From the NCBI GenBank assembly GCA_022059125.1, contig JAEUWY010000012.1, positions 310,001 through 374,000 of the forward strand: 64,000 nt of DNA, read 5' to 3'. Shown piece by piece: positions 1 to 9,646 of this stretch. Both the position numbers and the translations under genes were made by a program. Source of the DNA: Corynespora cassiicola. Taxonomy: Eukaryota; Ascomycota; Dothideomycetes; Pleosporales; Corynesporascaceae. Below the pieces are notes generated by a model, which saw nothing but the letters and a program-made list of their open reading frames with translations, was not told the DNA's origin and searched no databases. Position 1 is the stretch's first letter; each line of letters begins with the position of its first letter.

Positions 1-2
1 CT

Positions 3-2576
3 ACAGCCACCGATGTCGAGGGCATCTTTCGTCTGGCCGGCTCCGAGAAGAGAATCAAGGAGCTCAAGATCGCCTTCGACACCCCCCCACGGTGGGGCAA
101 GGGCCTGGACTGGACCGGCTACACAGTCCATGACGCTGCCAACATTCTCCGCCGCTACTTCAACCAACTGCCCGAGCCCATTATTCCTCTACAGCACTAC
201 GATGCCTTCCGTGAGCCCCTGCGCGGACACCAGGCCCAAGCCGTAGGCCCCATTGAAGGCCAGGCCCCGTCCGTCGGAGAATTCGACCCCGACCAGGCAG
301 TGCGGATATACCAGCATCTGATCAAGTCGCTGCCCTCGCTGAACCGCCAGCTACTGCTGTATATCCTGGATCTACTCGCCGTTTTTGCTGCCAAGTCAGA
401 CGTGAACAAGATGACTACGTCTAATCTGGCTGCCATCTTCCAACCTGGCATTCTGTCCCACCCTCAGCACGACATGTCGCCTGCAGACTACCGCCTGAGC
501 CAGGACGTTCTCATATTCCTCATTGACAACCAAGACCACTTTTTGATTGGAATGGAGGGAACTGCGGTTGACGAGGGAACAGTCAAGCACGTAGAGAGCG
601 GTCCCTCAACCCCCCAGGCTAAGACGCCCAACACACCCAGCCGTAACAAGTCGGGTATCGGACGATCTGCCTCGACCTCGTCCAGTGCTGGTGCCGAAAG
701 TCTGCGCAAGTTCGGAGGCATTCGTCGCAATGTTTCTGCTTCTTCGAGGCATTCACGTCATTCTGGAGCTATTCCGAGCCCTACCACGCCTTCCTTTGTT
801 GCGCCTTCCGGCTCTGGCGTGCACCGAAGCAACACAGTCCCGTCAAAGAGATCACCTGCTATACCGGGTTCCCGTTTCACAAGGGAAAAGAACTCGGACC
901 CTTCTACGCCAGCTGCAGACGACCCCAAAACCAACATTCCTACTGTCACGCCTGAGGTTGCCTCAAGCCCACCGCCAGCGCAACCCCTACAGCTCGTTGA
1001 GCCGGTGCCGGCTGTGAGGCCCGTCGAGAGCGTCCAACCTGTTCAGGAACCACTGCCTATCCAGCCCGCTCCTCCTGTTCATCCCGCTCCACCTGCCCAG
1101 CAATCACAGCCTGCCCAGCAATCACAGCCTGTCCAGCAATCACAGCCTGTCCAGCAATCACAGCCTGTCCAGCAATCACAGCCTGTCCAGCAATCACAGC
1201 CTGTCCAGCAATCACAGCCTGTCCAGCAAGCGCAGCCTGCCCAACAGGCGTCAAAACAGCCCGCACATGAACCGCCGCTCCAGGCTTATTCATCTTTGAT
1301 TCCACCCGACGATCCGCCTGAGGCTTTGAGTGTTGTCAAGCCTGAACCCGAAGCTAAGCCCACGGATGTGAAGCCCGCCGGCATCACGCCCGCGTTGGAC
1401 ACTATCCCAGGAGCCTTCCCCTTCCCTTCTCCCGGTATAATTCCTCCATCGACCGAAGTCACACCCACTGCACCCTCTCAGGCCGTTCAAGAGCTGGGGC
1501 TTCCGGCTCCACAACAACTCGATCAGCGTAGCCCGCATCTTACGCCGACGCGTGAGAAGTCCGAGTTTATGGAGGGCCCTGTCGATTCCGGTCCGTCAGT
1601 GGAGCCAACACCAGCTGTTCGGACCTTCACGCAGATCTTGGCCAAGGTGTCGCCGTCCGGCGAGGAAAAGCAGCCCGGCCGGAAGCCTAATAAGCTCCAA
1701 AAGAAGCGACTGCCCACCAGTGCTAATCCGAGCGCCCACAGCTCCACGCATTCGTTGACGGGTGGTCATGCAGCCTTTGATGGTCCACCTTCCCCCCTGC
1801 CGTACCCTCACCCCCCTGCCCCACAGCATCCAGCGACCAGCTCGAAGGAGGTTCTGCAGTCTTTCAATGCAGACACTGTCTCTTCGCGCAACTCGGGTGC
1901 CACTCTAAAGCCCACCATGTCCCCATCGGCCTCTTTTAGGTCCCACTCCACGGCAACGGAATATTCCGAGGCGGAGCATCCCGACGAGCCGCCTAGGGAA
2001 GAGAAGCGGAGTTTCTGGAAGAGCCATAAACGTGGGGAGAGCAAGGCGACGCCAACCGCGAGCCAGACTGATCTCCACGGATCCGTGCCCGGAGCCGACA
2101 AAAGCATGAGCTCCTTCGGCAGCAGTTCCGGCTGGCCTGCAGGACGACGTAGTCTCCAGCACGATTCCCATCAAAATTCAGATTTGTCGCAGTACAGCAA
2201 CGCTGATATGAAGGAGGCAGGGGAGAAAAAGGGCCCATTGGATTGGTTCCAGAGGAAGCGACAAGAGCACAAGGAACGAGTCGACAAGAAGAACCGGGCT
2301 AAGAGTCCTCCAGGCAGCTCGCACGATCTGATGGCCCCGCAGAGCTTCGGAGCGTCGAGTGAAGGGCTTCCAGTCCGTGGCAAGTCGATGGACATACCTC
2401 GAACCGCTAGTGAAGGGTCGAGCGATATCACACCGACTGGCCCCAGCACAAACCCGCTGCCGCTGGCGCCATCCAATCCGCAGACGCAACCCCTGCCTAT
2501 GGCTACTCCAACTCCTTCTAACTCCCATCCTGCTGCGGATTCACCTTCTGACCCGCCTGCCAACCCATCCACGTGA
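3..2576 (+). CDS. RhoGAP-domain protein, Sac7-like (5' end outside window)
   Basis: The frame is open from base 3 to a TGA at 2574-2576 (857 residues visible); the true start lies upstream of the window. The visible N-terminus is already inside a RhoGAP domain, which speeds GTP hydrolysis by Rho-family GTPases: residues EGIFRLAGS carry the arginine finger, followed by ILRRYFNQLPEPI, and NLAAIFQPGIL holds the conserved Asn of the helix that contacts the GTPase. The domain ends near visible residue 185. The rest is long, Ser/Pro/Gln-rich and probably disordered, with an 18-bp coding tandem repeat and many Ser/Thr-Pro sites. Domain plus long C-terminal tail resembles fungal Sac7/Bag7-type GAPs that act on Rho1 in cell-wall and actin control; the particular Rho partner is inference. 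No intron is needed in the visible part. Confidence 0.9.
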   Translation, partial: TATDVEGIFRLAGSEKRIKELKIAFDTPPRWGKGLDWTGYTVHDAANILRRYFNQLPEPIIPLQHYDAFREPLRGHQAQAVGPIEGQAPSVGEFDPDQAVRIYQHLIKSLPSLNRQLLLYILDLLAVFAAKSDVNKMTTSNLAAIFQPGILSHPQHDMSPADYRLSQDVLIFLIDNQDHFLIGMEGTAVDEGTVKHVESGPSTPQAKTPNTPSRNKSGIGRSASTSSSAGAESLRKFGGIRRNVSASSRHSRHSGAIPSPTTPSFVAPSGSGVHRSNTVPSKRSPAIPGSRFTREKNSDPSTPAADDPKTNIPTVTPEVASSPPPAQPLQLVEPVPAVRPVESVQPVQEPLPIQPAPPVHPAPPAQQSQPAQQSQPVQQSQPVQQSQPVQQSQPVQQSQPVQQSQPVQQAQPAQQASKQPAHEPPLQAYSSLIPPDDPPEALSVVKPEPEAKPTDVKPAGITPALDTIPGAFPFPSPGIIPPSTEVTPTAPSQAVQELGLPAPQQLDQRSPHLTPTREKSEFMEGPVDSGPSVEPTPAVRTFTQILAKVSPSGEEKQPGRKPNKLQKKRLPTSANPSAHSSTHSLTGGHAAFDGPPSPLPYPHPPAPQHPATSSKEVLQSFNADTVSSRNSGATLKPTMSPSASFRSHSTATEYSEAEHPDEPPREEKRSFWKSHKRGESKATPTASQTDLHGSVPGADKSMSSFGSSSGWPAGRRSLQHDSHQNSDLSQYSNADMKEAGEKKGPLDWFQRKRQEHKERVDKKNRAKSPPGSSHDLMAPQSFGASSEGLPVRGKSMDIPRTASEGSSDITPTGPSTNPLPLAPSNPQTQPLPMATPTPSNSHPAADSPSDPPANPST
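1098..1241 (+). repeat. 18-bp coding tandem repeat, 8 units
   Basis: Eight in-frame copies of an 18-bp unit encode QQSQPA, then six QQSQPV, then QQAQPA. The six central copies look nearly identical at the DNA level, which suggests recent expansion and likely length variation between strains. It sits in the disordered tail of the RhoGAP protein. Confidence 0.95.
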
Positions 2577-3078
2577 GTGGGAGTGTCTTAAATTCTTAAT
2601 CGTCTTGTTTGTAATGCCGGGGTTCGTCGGTGGGGGAATAACAAGCGGCAATGCGGCGTCTAGAGGGAAGTTTTTATGGTGGCATGGGCCGGGCTGTACT
2701 GTATGTAGTCAAGGTTGAGAGCAGCCTGTTTCTTGGTGGGATTTTCTTCTTTCTCCTTGGGACCACTACACCCGAAATAGCGCCACGTTGGCCTTTGCCA
2801 GTCTTGTAATTTGTTGGATATGTAAAGCCAGAGGGAGAGACGGTGTTGTTTTTCCTCGTTGTTCGTCTCGGTGGCCTGTTGTGTCCACCTTTGCGCATAT
2901 ATGCCGAGTGTGGTTCCATTTGTGGATACTCGAAACGGAATGGATATGTAGGAAGATGATGCGGAAGGATTAATGTAATGCTTCGAAATGTTCCACGACT
3001 GTCTTCTAAGCCCACGTAAAGGAGACGGCCGACTGTCGATGTATATGGTGAAGGGGTGTAAGAGAGAAAAAAAAAGGA

Positions 3079-3108
3079 GGGGGGGGTTGGGGTTGGGGTT
3101 GGGGTTGG
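3079..3108 (+). repeat. (GGGGTT)n G-rich array, G-quadruplex candidate
   Basis: A run of eight G followed by TTGGGG repeats gives at least four G-tracts separated by TT on the + strand. This is the classic sequence pattern for a G-quadruplex. It lies about 500 bp beyond the RhoGAP stop codon. Confidence 0.8.
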
Positions 3109-4530
3109 CAAGCAAAATGCTGCCCAAGTCCAACTCCCGCCCTTTGTCAGGAACGGATGAGGGAGACGAGTACAGCAGTGCAGCACTGTACACATGCATA
3201 CACAGGCGCGCGGGCACATGGACACATGGGCACACGCAAGCACGGCCGAAAGGATGCGGCGGGTAGACGGTTACCTCGCTCGATCCGAAGTCCTTTGCGG
3301 ATGTTCAAGGCGAGCACAGGTGCCGCACCCATGACGCCGTACGTGATGTTGGTCGGCGGTCAGCGGAGTGCATCAAAGGGCAAGGCCAGCAGCTCGGCGC
3401 AAAACGGGTGACGAATCAATATTTCTCAAAGCCCAATGTGCTCGGGTTCAGCTGGCAACATCACGTACGGGCAGAGGTCTAGGCCCAGGGCTGCATTGCG
3501 AAGGGTCCTTGGACGGGTATGGCGAGACAGTCACTTTGTGTGTGCATGTTTGCTTTACCCACCCTCTCCTTCTCCCAGGCACTGAGAGGCGAAGGTCGGC
3601 CGATGTGGTTGGTGAGGATGCCTCAGCATGAGAGTGTACAGCGACTGGGCGACACGGGAGCGAGTGAGCATTCGGCATCCACGGTGCCATTCCGTACTCG
3701 GCTCCGCGGCGCTGGAATCAAGCTTTCAATGCTGCGCTCGCGGGCAGACTAGCTCCAGTGGCTGGATATGCCGCGTTCCGACATGGCTTTGGGGTGGAAT
3801 GAGGGGAGCATTACTGGATCCTGACTTTGCTCGAGCGGTGCTGATGCAACAAGACTGGCGGTGCCATGTAGCTACAGGTGTTGTGGCGATAGGCCAAACG
3901 TTGGGCGCTCGCATCGTGTCGGTGCTTCGCTAGCTGCGGTTGCGGTGGCAGCGCTACAGGTGCGGCGCGCTGATGCAACGGGGTCTGGATTTTCTGATTC
4001 GCCGGCCATGTGCCGCGTTCTATTTTTGGCCCGGCGCGTTGATGTTGAGGATGGCATGGGACGCACCCAAGGCTCAGGATCTGCTGAGGGGTAGTGCTAT
4101 GGGACGCATGTCAGTGGTGGTAACGGGAAGGGATTGGCCGAAGAGGGTGACTCTGCGAGTGCACAAGGCGAGGCAGACCCAAGAGTACCAGGTACCAGCA
4201 GCCACTCGAGAGTTTCAGCACGAGACAAGGAGACAATGGGCCTTTGATTTCTGGGTACTTGGGACCTTGCTCGAAATCTGGACGTTCCGGTGTGTAGGCA
4301 GCGCAGGGTTGTCGGGCTAATCGATGGACATGCACTGTTTCAAGCCTGCGGTTTACGCCAGAGCCATGTCATGTCGAATAAGCAAACGGCCAGGCATATA
4401 CGGGACTGGGCGGGGCGCGGGCAGGGCGCGGGCAGGCAGGGCGGAGGGCCAGAAAATCTTGGTCGGAGAGGGCGGGAGTGGTGATGTTTTGGGATGCCTG
4501 CTAGGCCGGACTGTGCCCGCGCTGCACCGC

Positions 4531-4596
4531 ACCACCAGCACGAGCGCGAGCACGAGCGCGAGCACCAGCGCGAGCACCAGCACCAGCACCAGCACG
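4531..4596. repeat. Imperfect CAGCAC/GAGCGC simple repeat
   Basis: Degenerate hexamer repeat in the upstream region of the surface-protein gene. On the minus strand it reads as an LV/LA-rich frame, which is a by-product of the repeat and not a protein. Confidence 0.8.
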
Positions 4597-5122
4597 CTCG
4601 TGTTCAGACTCCATCATAAGCTAGCTCCCCGTCGCCACCGCCGCTCGCTTTCCTCCCCCTCCCCTCTCCCCATCCTCTTCCCTCGCCTCGTCAAGAACCA
4701 TTCACTCGCTCGCTCGCCTGCCCTCCCGTCTGCTGTGCAGGACTGCTTCTGGACACTCGTTTGCTTGCCAGGACTGCCCCCCCATCAAGTCCCGGCCCCA
4801 TCTCGTCGCAACTCCCGCCTACTACCCTTGTGGCATTCCCGTGCTCCCCTGCCCCCCTGCCCCCCTGCTCCAGCCACCACCACCACCACCACGGGCACCC
4901 AGAACTGGCCTACTTTTGTGTAAGCGGGCCCCTCTCCGACCAAACCACAGCGCGATAAAGGCCTCAGCTGCCCGGCTCGGGCTCCGGCCCACGCTTCTGC
5001 CCTCTTCTTCTGTGAGCAAAGACAATGTCGGATTGCTAACCACTTGTCGGCCGCAGCTCACCGTCCCATCCCACCCTCACTCTCGTTCTCGCTGTCCCGC
5101 GCATACCGTACCACCCACCACC

Positions 5123-6139
5123 ATGCCCTCGTTCCACCGCATTGCCTTGCTGGCCCTGCCATTGCTCGGCATGGTGGCCTCGGAAGAGCCAGCCTCGCCT
5201 ACCCAGCAATCCGACTCCACCCCCTTCTACGCCAACGCGAACGAGGCCTTCCAGGACCTGCTGAACGCTCTCCCCGAGGAATCGCTTCACGTGGCGCTGC
5301 ATAGCCTCACCAAGTTCAAGGACGGCGTCTTTGAATCCCACCGCCATGGTGTCGAACGCGTGCACCAGGACAACCCCCCTCTTGCTACCAAGCTCATTGT
5401 CGCTGCCGTCCAGGACCTGAAAAAGAGGCAGCAGCCGGCCCCTTCCAATGGCACCACCACTCCCACCCAGAGCCCCCAGTCGAGCCCCCAGTCGAGCCCC
5501 CAGTCGAGCCAGACACCGTCAGAGAGCACCCCGGCACCCGAGCCTGAGAGCAGCAGCAGCAGCCCCCCAACCCCCCAGTCTAGCCAGGAATCTGCTGTCG
5601 TGGTCCCGGTCCCCATCTCGACCACTGACTCCAATGGCCAGCCAACCGTCATTTCTAGCGAGATCCTCAGCGAGCCGACGGCCTCGGTCGCCGTGCCTGT
5701 AACACGCACCAACGAGGACGGCCAGACTTTTGTATCCCAGGAGACCAAGCCTGCCGTCATCTTTACCGCAACTGACTCCGCGGGCTCTGCCTTCGTGACC
5801 ACGTCTGCCGTTGAGTTCCAGCCCACGGCCGGCCAAGTTCTCACCAGGACCAACGCTCAGGGCTCCACCTTCTTGACCACGTACACGCCCCCAGCCGGTC
5901 GCGTGTCGTCAATCCTGCTCATCACCACCACCGGCGCAGACGGCGCCCCCAGCGTCATTACGAGCTACACCTTTGTGGAACCTGCGCGTGCCACCAACAC
6001 GGGAGGAAGCAACGATGGGGAGCCTACCGGCACTCCTACGGGTGCCCCAGGCCTCCAAACCGGAGCTGCGGCCAAGGCTCACCCTTTCCTCGTCGGCGGC
6101 GTTGCCGCCGTGGGAGGGGCATTGGCCTTGTTTGTGTGA
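5123..6139 (+). CDS. Secreted GPI-anchored-type Ser/Thr-rich surface protein
   Basis: 338 residues, single exon. The ATG at 5123 has a good context (ACCACCATGCC) and is followed at once by a signal peptide (basic His/Arg, then IALLALPLLGMVAS). The frame is open further upstream but that part has no signal sequence and reads as leader DNA. Residues about 20-90 may be a small folded part; residues about 100-150 are a Ser/Pro/Gln stretch including three PQSS repeats; after this come repeated Thr/Ser-rich strands. The C-terminus ends in a hydrophobic tail (FLVGGVAAVGGALALFV) preceded by small residues, the standard GPI-addition pattern. No enzyme motif is visible. It is probably a cell-wall or plasma-membrane glycoprotein; its precise role is unknown. 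Confidence 0.85.
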   Translation: MPSFHRIALLALPLLGMVASEEPASPTQQSDSTPFYANANEAFQDLLNALPEESLHVALHSLTKFKDGVFESHRHGVERVHQDNPPLATKLIVAAVQDLKKRQQPAPSNGTTTPTQSPQSSPQSSPQSSQTPSESTPAPEPESSSSSPPTPQSSQESAVVVPVPISTTDSNGQPTVISSEILSEPTASVAVPVTRTNEDGQTFVSQETKPAVIFTATDSAGSAFVTTSAVEFQPTAGQVLTRTNAQGSTFLTTYTPPAGRVSSILLITTTGADGAPSVITSYTFVEPARATNTGGSNDGEPTGTPTGAPGLQTGAAAKAHPFLVGGVAAVGGALALFV

Positions 6140-7812
6140 AGAGCGAACATGATGCCATCCAATCATTGGAGAGATTGCGGGCGAAGAAGAGCATAAACGT
6201 TATCCTACCCGGGTCGCACGTTTGGATGGGCAAAAAAACAAAAAACAAGGAACCCTTTGGGCATGCAGAGAGGAAGAAATAAAAGTCTACGCATCACGAA
6301 CCACGAACCACCTGCATACACACCATCCTTAGTCCTCCTTCTCGGTACCGAGCGTTATAGCCACGCCCACATCGTCATCGTCAATGTACATCTTCGAAAA
6401 TTAGCGATGCATACGCGAGTCCTTCTGTTATTGGTATTTGGGCATGGATGGGTGGACATTTGATGTCATTTTGCTCTGTCTTTATGGCGCGTACACAGAG
6501 CCGACTAGAGGCTCACGTCTATCCTTATCCTGCGGGGATCCTTTGAGCGATGCAGGAATATATACCCCGATTGTATACTTCGATTCGAGAAAAAGGCAGG
6601 AGCACAGAGAAGGCTGCGAATGGCCGGGTTTGGATGGCATGCAGGGCGGCCGTTGTGTAATGGGTGGAGGAATGGATGTTTTGTGAGAGTGAAGCCTATG
6701 GCACTGTAGATTTGTAATTTGTCCAGACCGTATACTCTTGCAGGCCACCACAGCAGCTCTGTCGAATAGGCACAGCTGGTCTTGCATTGTGAATACAGAT
6801 ATTAATGCATGCCCATGTACTAGCTCGCCAACCTGGCCTCGTGAGGTCTCCTCCAACGCTCAGCCCATGCTATTCCTGGAGACAAGGCAAACGTGGACAA
6901 GGGAGAAAAGGTGCGGACGGACCCGAGTGCGAAACACGAGCTGAGGTGGAGCCGGAGCAGAACCCACTCGGCGCCCAGGAATAGTGAGAACACGACGGAA
7001 GAGTGTGGAACTGACTAGCTAGTCTGACCCAAGCAAAGCAAAGCAAAGCAAGAATACGCGATACCAAACGCTACCAAGGTGGATGTTTTTGTCGCAGACC
7101 ATCAGGCAGGGCCAAAAAGTGCGGTGCAAGCGCTATGCGAAGCCTGCTCGGCTGCTATATGCCCGATTGCATCCACCCGCTACCTACCTGTCTAACCCAG
7201 GTACTGTCACGGCGTGGCACGGAAACAGAGTTTGAGTCCCTGCAGACGTCAGGTCTGATCGTCTATCTAAGAACCTGCTGCGATTCCAGAAGGCTTCTAG
7301 AGTCTTTTTTTTTTTTTGGAATTGCAAACCTTTCCGATATTGTACCTAGGCATTGTACGCCAGGGTGGGTGACTTTCATGTCGGAGGAAGAAGGGGAGCT
7401 AACCCATCACCAACCCCCCGCGCCTGTAAAGTCTCTCCGAGCCTCCTCACCCAAATGATACGTGCTCTTCTCTAACAATTTCAACATTTTTGGTCTATCC
7501 TAACACGGAGTCCCGAACCGAAAACATGTACCCATCCCTTCCCTTGCCCAGCCTTTCTATACATACACATACATGCGCGCGCAAGGGTATTGATACACCA
7601 AAAGAAAACACTCTCCACAGGGGGTATGCGCGCCCGAAACCGAAACAAAGACCTAGCCCAACAGCAACGACAATGACAACAATAGTCTATGTGTACCACA
7701 ATGGTCCGCCGATGCGGATACTCAGGCCACCCACCTAATCAATGATACAAAGGATAACAAGGCCGAAGGTTCGGCATGTGTGTGTGCCAGGGGCGAAGGA
7801 AATCTAGAACGC
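6140..7812. other. Intergenic between convergent genes, no gene supported
   Basis: 3' flanks of the surface-protein gene and of DOT1. It contains a short AAAGC repeat near 7030-7050 and a T-run at about 7306. No frame with recognisable protein features. Confidence 0.6.
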
Positions 7813-9285
7813 TCAGCGCGCCTTGGTAGCAATAAAATACTCGACGCTCTCACCCGCCCAGCTCACACTGTTGGTGCCCGAGTCGAATCTCTCTTCGTCA
7901 AAAAGGTTTGCAATGCTCTGCTCGTTCCTCACACCTTGCTTGTTCCCGCCACCGAAGCTCTCGAGACTGACTACCTTGCAGCCGTGCTTGAGATCAAGGA
8001 ACTTGTCCAGGAGAGCGCCATTGAGCTTCTGGGGGAAGACCTTGTTGTTGACGAGGACAACATCGGCACGACGGAGAACCTCGTCCACCTCAGGGCTCTC
8101 GAGAAAGTCACCGTGAAGGAGGGTAATGGGGCCCAGTGAGATGTTCCATAGCTTGGCGCGGGCGCGTAGCTCGCTAGCCTGACGGTCTGCAAAGGAAGCG
8201 GGTGTGTCCATGATCTCGATGCCCCAGCTCTCGGCGCCAGTCTGCAGTGCGGACTGCAAGACGACGTTGCCAACGCCGGAGCCTAGGTCGACAAAGACGC
8301 ACGATGAGTTGAGCGAGGTTTGGTCAAAGATGTTGTGGACGAATGGGGGGAGAAGCTCGCCATAGGTTGTCTCCTTGCCCTTGACCTTGCGCAAAAGGTG
8401 TGCATGCGGCGAGACGGTGCGCTGGTAGACCTGGGCCAAGATACGCTTGGTTAGGCTGAGGGGGATGGCATGCATCTCATCCAAGACCTTGGGGATGGTG
8501 CCATCGTTCAGCCTCTTCCTGATCAGGGTGTTGAAGTCGTTCAGGGCGGCCTCGAAGTCGTCGGGCGAGTTCTTGGCAACGGCACGCTTGAGTAAGCGGA
8601 CCGTACCGTCGGTCTCGGAGGAGAGGGACATGGCGAGGGAGGGCGGCAAGTAGTGCTGGATGATCTCTTCGATGCAGAAATAAATATCGTTGACTGGGCT
8701 GAAGTCGGATTCATCGCGCGGGACGACGGTTTCAAACTTCTCCGGGCGAGAGGAACTGGGGTACTGCAGCTCGACGATGCGGTTCTCCTTGGAGCCGGAA
8801 AAGGCGGGCTTGAACTTCTTGACCCATTCCCCCCGCGTCATCTTGAGGCCCGGTATCAGCTTTGCTGCCTTGTTGGCCTCCTGAGGAGCGTCGTCGGCGG
8901 CGGCGTGTATGCGCACGCGGCGCTTTGGGTCGGGCAGCAGGCAGCGGTTCATAGCCGGAGGCTCAATGCTACTGCTCATCTTCTGGCGCTTCCGCACGCC
9001 CAGGCGGTCGTCTCCATCGTCGTCGTCGCTCGACTCGTCGCTGCTCGCCCACTGCGGGGTGCTGGGGGAGACCTTGCGCTTCTGCTGGACGCGGGAGACG
9101 GACAGCGACTTGCGCGCGGGCTCACGCTGCTTCTGCGGCTGCTGTGACGAGGCGGGTGCCCGCACCTTTATCGAGGGCGTGAGGCTATAGCGGTTTGCGG
9201 GCGGCGCGGCGGCGTTGGGGGCGGTGGATTTCTTGACGGGGACGGCGACCGTCTTGGTTCGGATTTTGGGCTTGGTGGAAAACAT
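7813..9285 (-). CDS. DOT1: Histone H3 lysine-79 methyltransferase Dot1
   Basis: 490 residues, single exon. Dot1 is the non-SET enzyme that methylates H3K79 in nucleosomes using S-adenosylmethionine and affects silencing and DNA-damage checkpoints. The C-terminal half carries the family fold: TTYGELLPPFVHNIF, SAM-binding loop VFVDLGSGVGNVVLQS, then LLHGDFLES and VVLVNNKVFPQKLN (the catalytic-loop Asn-Asn-x-x-Phe). The first ~150 residues are basic and disordered, with a Ser/Asp-rich patch, fitting DNA and nucleosome contact. I chose the ATG at 9285 (protein begins MFSTKPKIRTKTV) because its basic start fits fungal Dot1 proteins. An in-frame ATG at 9555 would add 90 residues, including a long Leu-Ala hydrophobic run that makes no sense in a nuclear enzyme. 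Its 3' neighbour is convergent; FEX1 lies upstream on the same strand. Confidence 0.94.
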   Translation of the reverse strand: MFSTKPKIRTKTVAVPVKKSTAPNAAAPPANRYSLTPSIKVRAPASSQQPQKQREPARKSLSVSRVQQKRKVSPSTPQWASSDESSDDDDGDDRLGVRKRQKMSSSIEPPAMNRCLLPDPKRRVRIHAAADDAPQEANKAAKLIPGLKMTRGEWVKKFKPAFSGSKENRIVELQYPSSSRPEKFETVVPRDESDFSPVNDIYFCIEEIIQHYLPPSLAMSLSSETDGTVRLLKRAVAKNSPDDFEAALNDFNTLIRKRLNDGTIPKVLDEMHAIPLSLTKRILAQVYQRTVSPHAHLLRKVKGKETTYGELLPPFVHNIFDQTSLNSSCVFVDLGSGVGNVVLQSALQTGAESWGIEIMDTPASFADRQASELRARAKLWNISLGPITLLHGDFLESPEVDEVLRRADVVLVNNKVFPQKLNGALLDKFLDLKHGCKVVSLESFGGGNKQGVRNEQSIANLFDEERFDSGTNSVSWAGESVEYFIATKAR

Positions 9286-9646
9286 GGCGACGGGCGCGGC
9301 GAGAGCGAGAGTAAAGGCGAGGGCGAGGGCGAGGGCGAGGGCGAGGGGCGCGGTGGAGGAGACACGGGTGGCCGAGGGCAGAGGGGAGAGGTTGAGAAGG
9401 GCCAGCACGCACGGGACCAGCGCGTCGAAGGCTGCCTGTCGTGACTCCCGGTAAGGCTGGGGCTGGCCATTAATTCGCCGCCACTGCACTGCAGCCACGG
9501 CGGCCGCTGCAGCGCGGACGGATCCCGCGGACGGGGGGGGCAGCCCGGCCTGCATTGCAAGGTACAAGCACAAGCATTAGCTACCACTCGCTGCCTAGGC
9601 ACGTATACATACATACAGCCTCCTCGCCCTCGCGCCCTCGCGCCCT
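9286..9646 (-). promoter_or_regulatory. DOT1 upstream region / leader
   Basis: 361 bp between the FEX1 stop and the DOT1 start, both on the minus strand. It includes a (GGGCGA)n run at 9315-9349 that on the + strand has several G-tracts. The DOT1 frame stays open through most of it (see DOT1). Confidence 0.6.

Larger units (their letters stand above)
2577..5122. other. Intergenic, no gene supported
   Basis: 3' flank of the RhoGAP gene and 5' flank of the surface-protein gene. It holds a G-run array at 3079-3108 and an AGC/GAG-type simple repeat at 4531-4596. Open frames here are short, lack conserved motifs and look like chance. The last ~500 bp are pyrimidine-rich and probably promoter and 5' leader of the next gene. 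Confidence 0.6.

Noticed and set aside
1098..1241. CRISPR-like array
   Set aside because: The units are head-to-tail without spacers and lie in frame in a eukaryotic coding region. No CRISPR is present in the window.
3079..3108. Telomere or internal telomere sequence
   Set aside because: The repeat is TTGGGG, not TTAGGG, it is short, and genes continue normally on both sides.
4353..4595. Minus-strand frame with a repeated Leu-Val/Leu-Ala hydrophobic stretch
   Set aside because: Produced by the simple hexamer repeat at 4531-4596; no conserved sequence beyond it.
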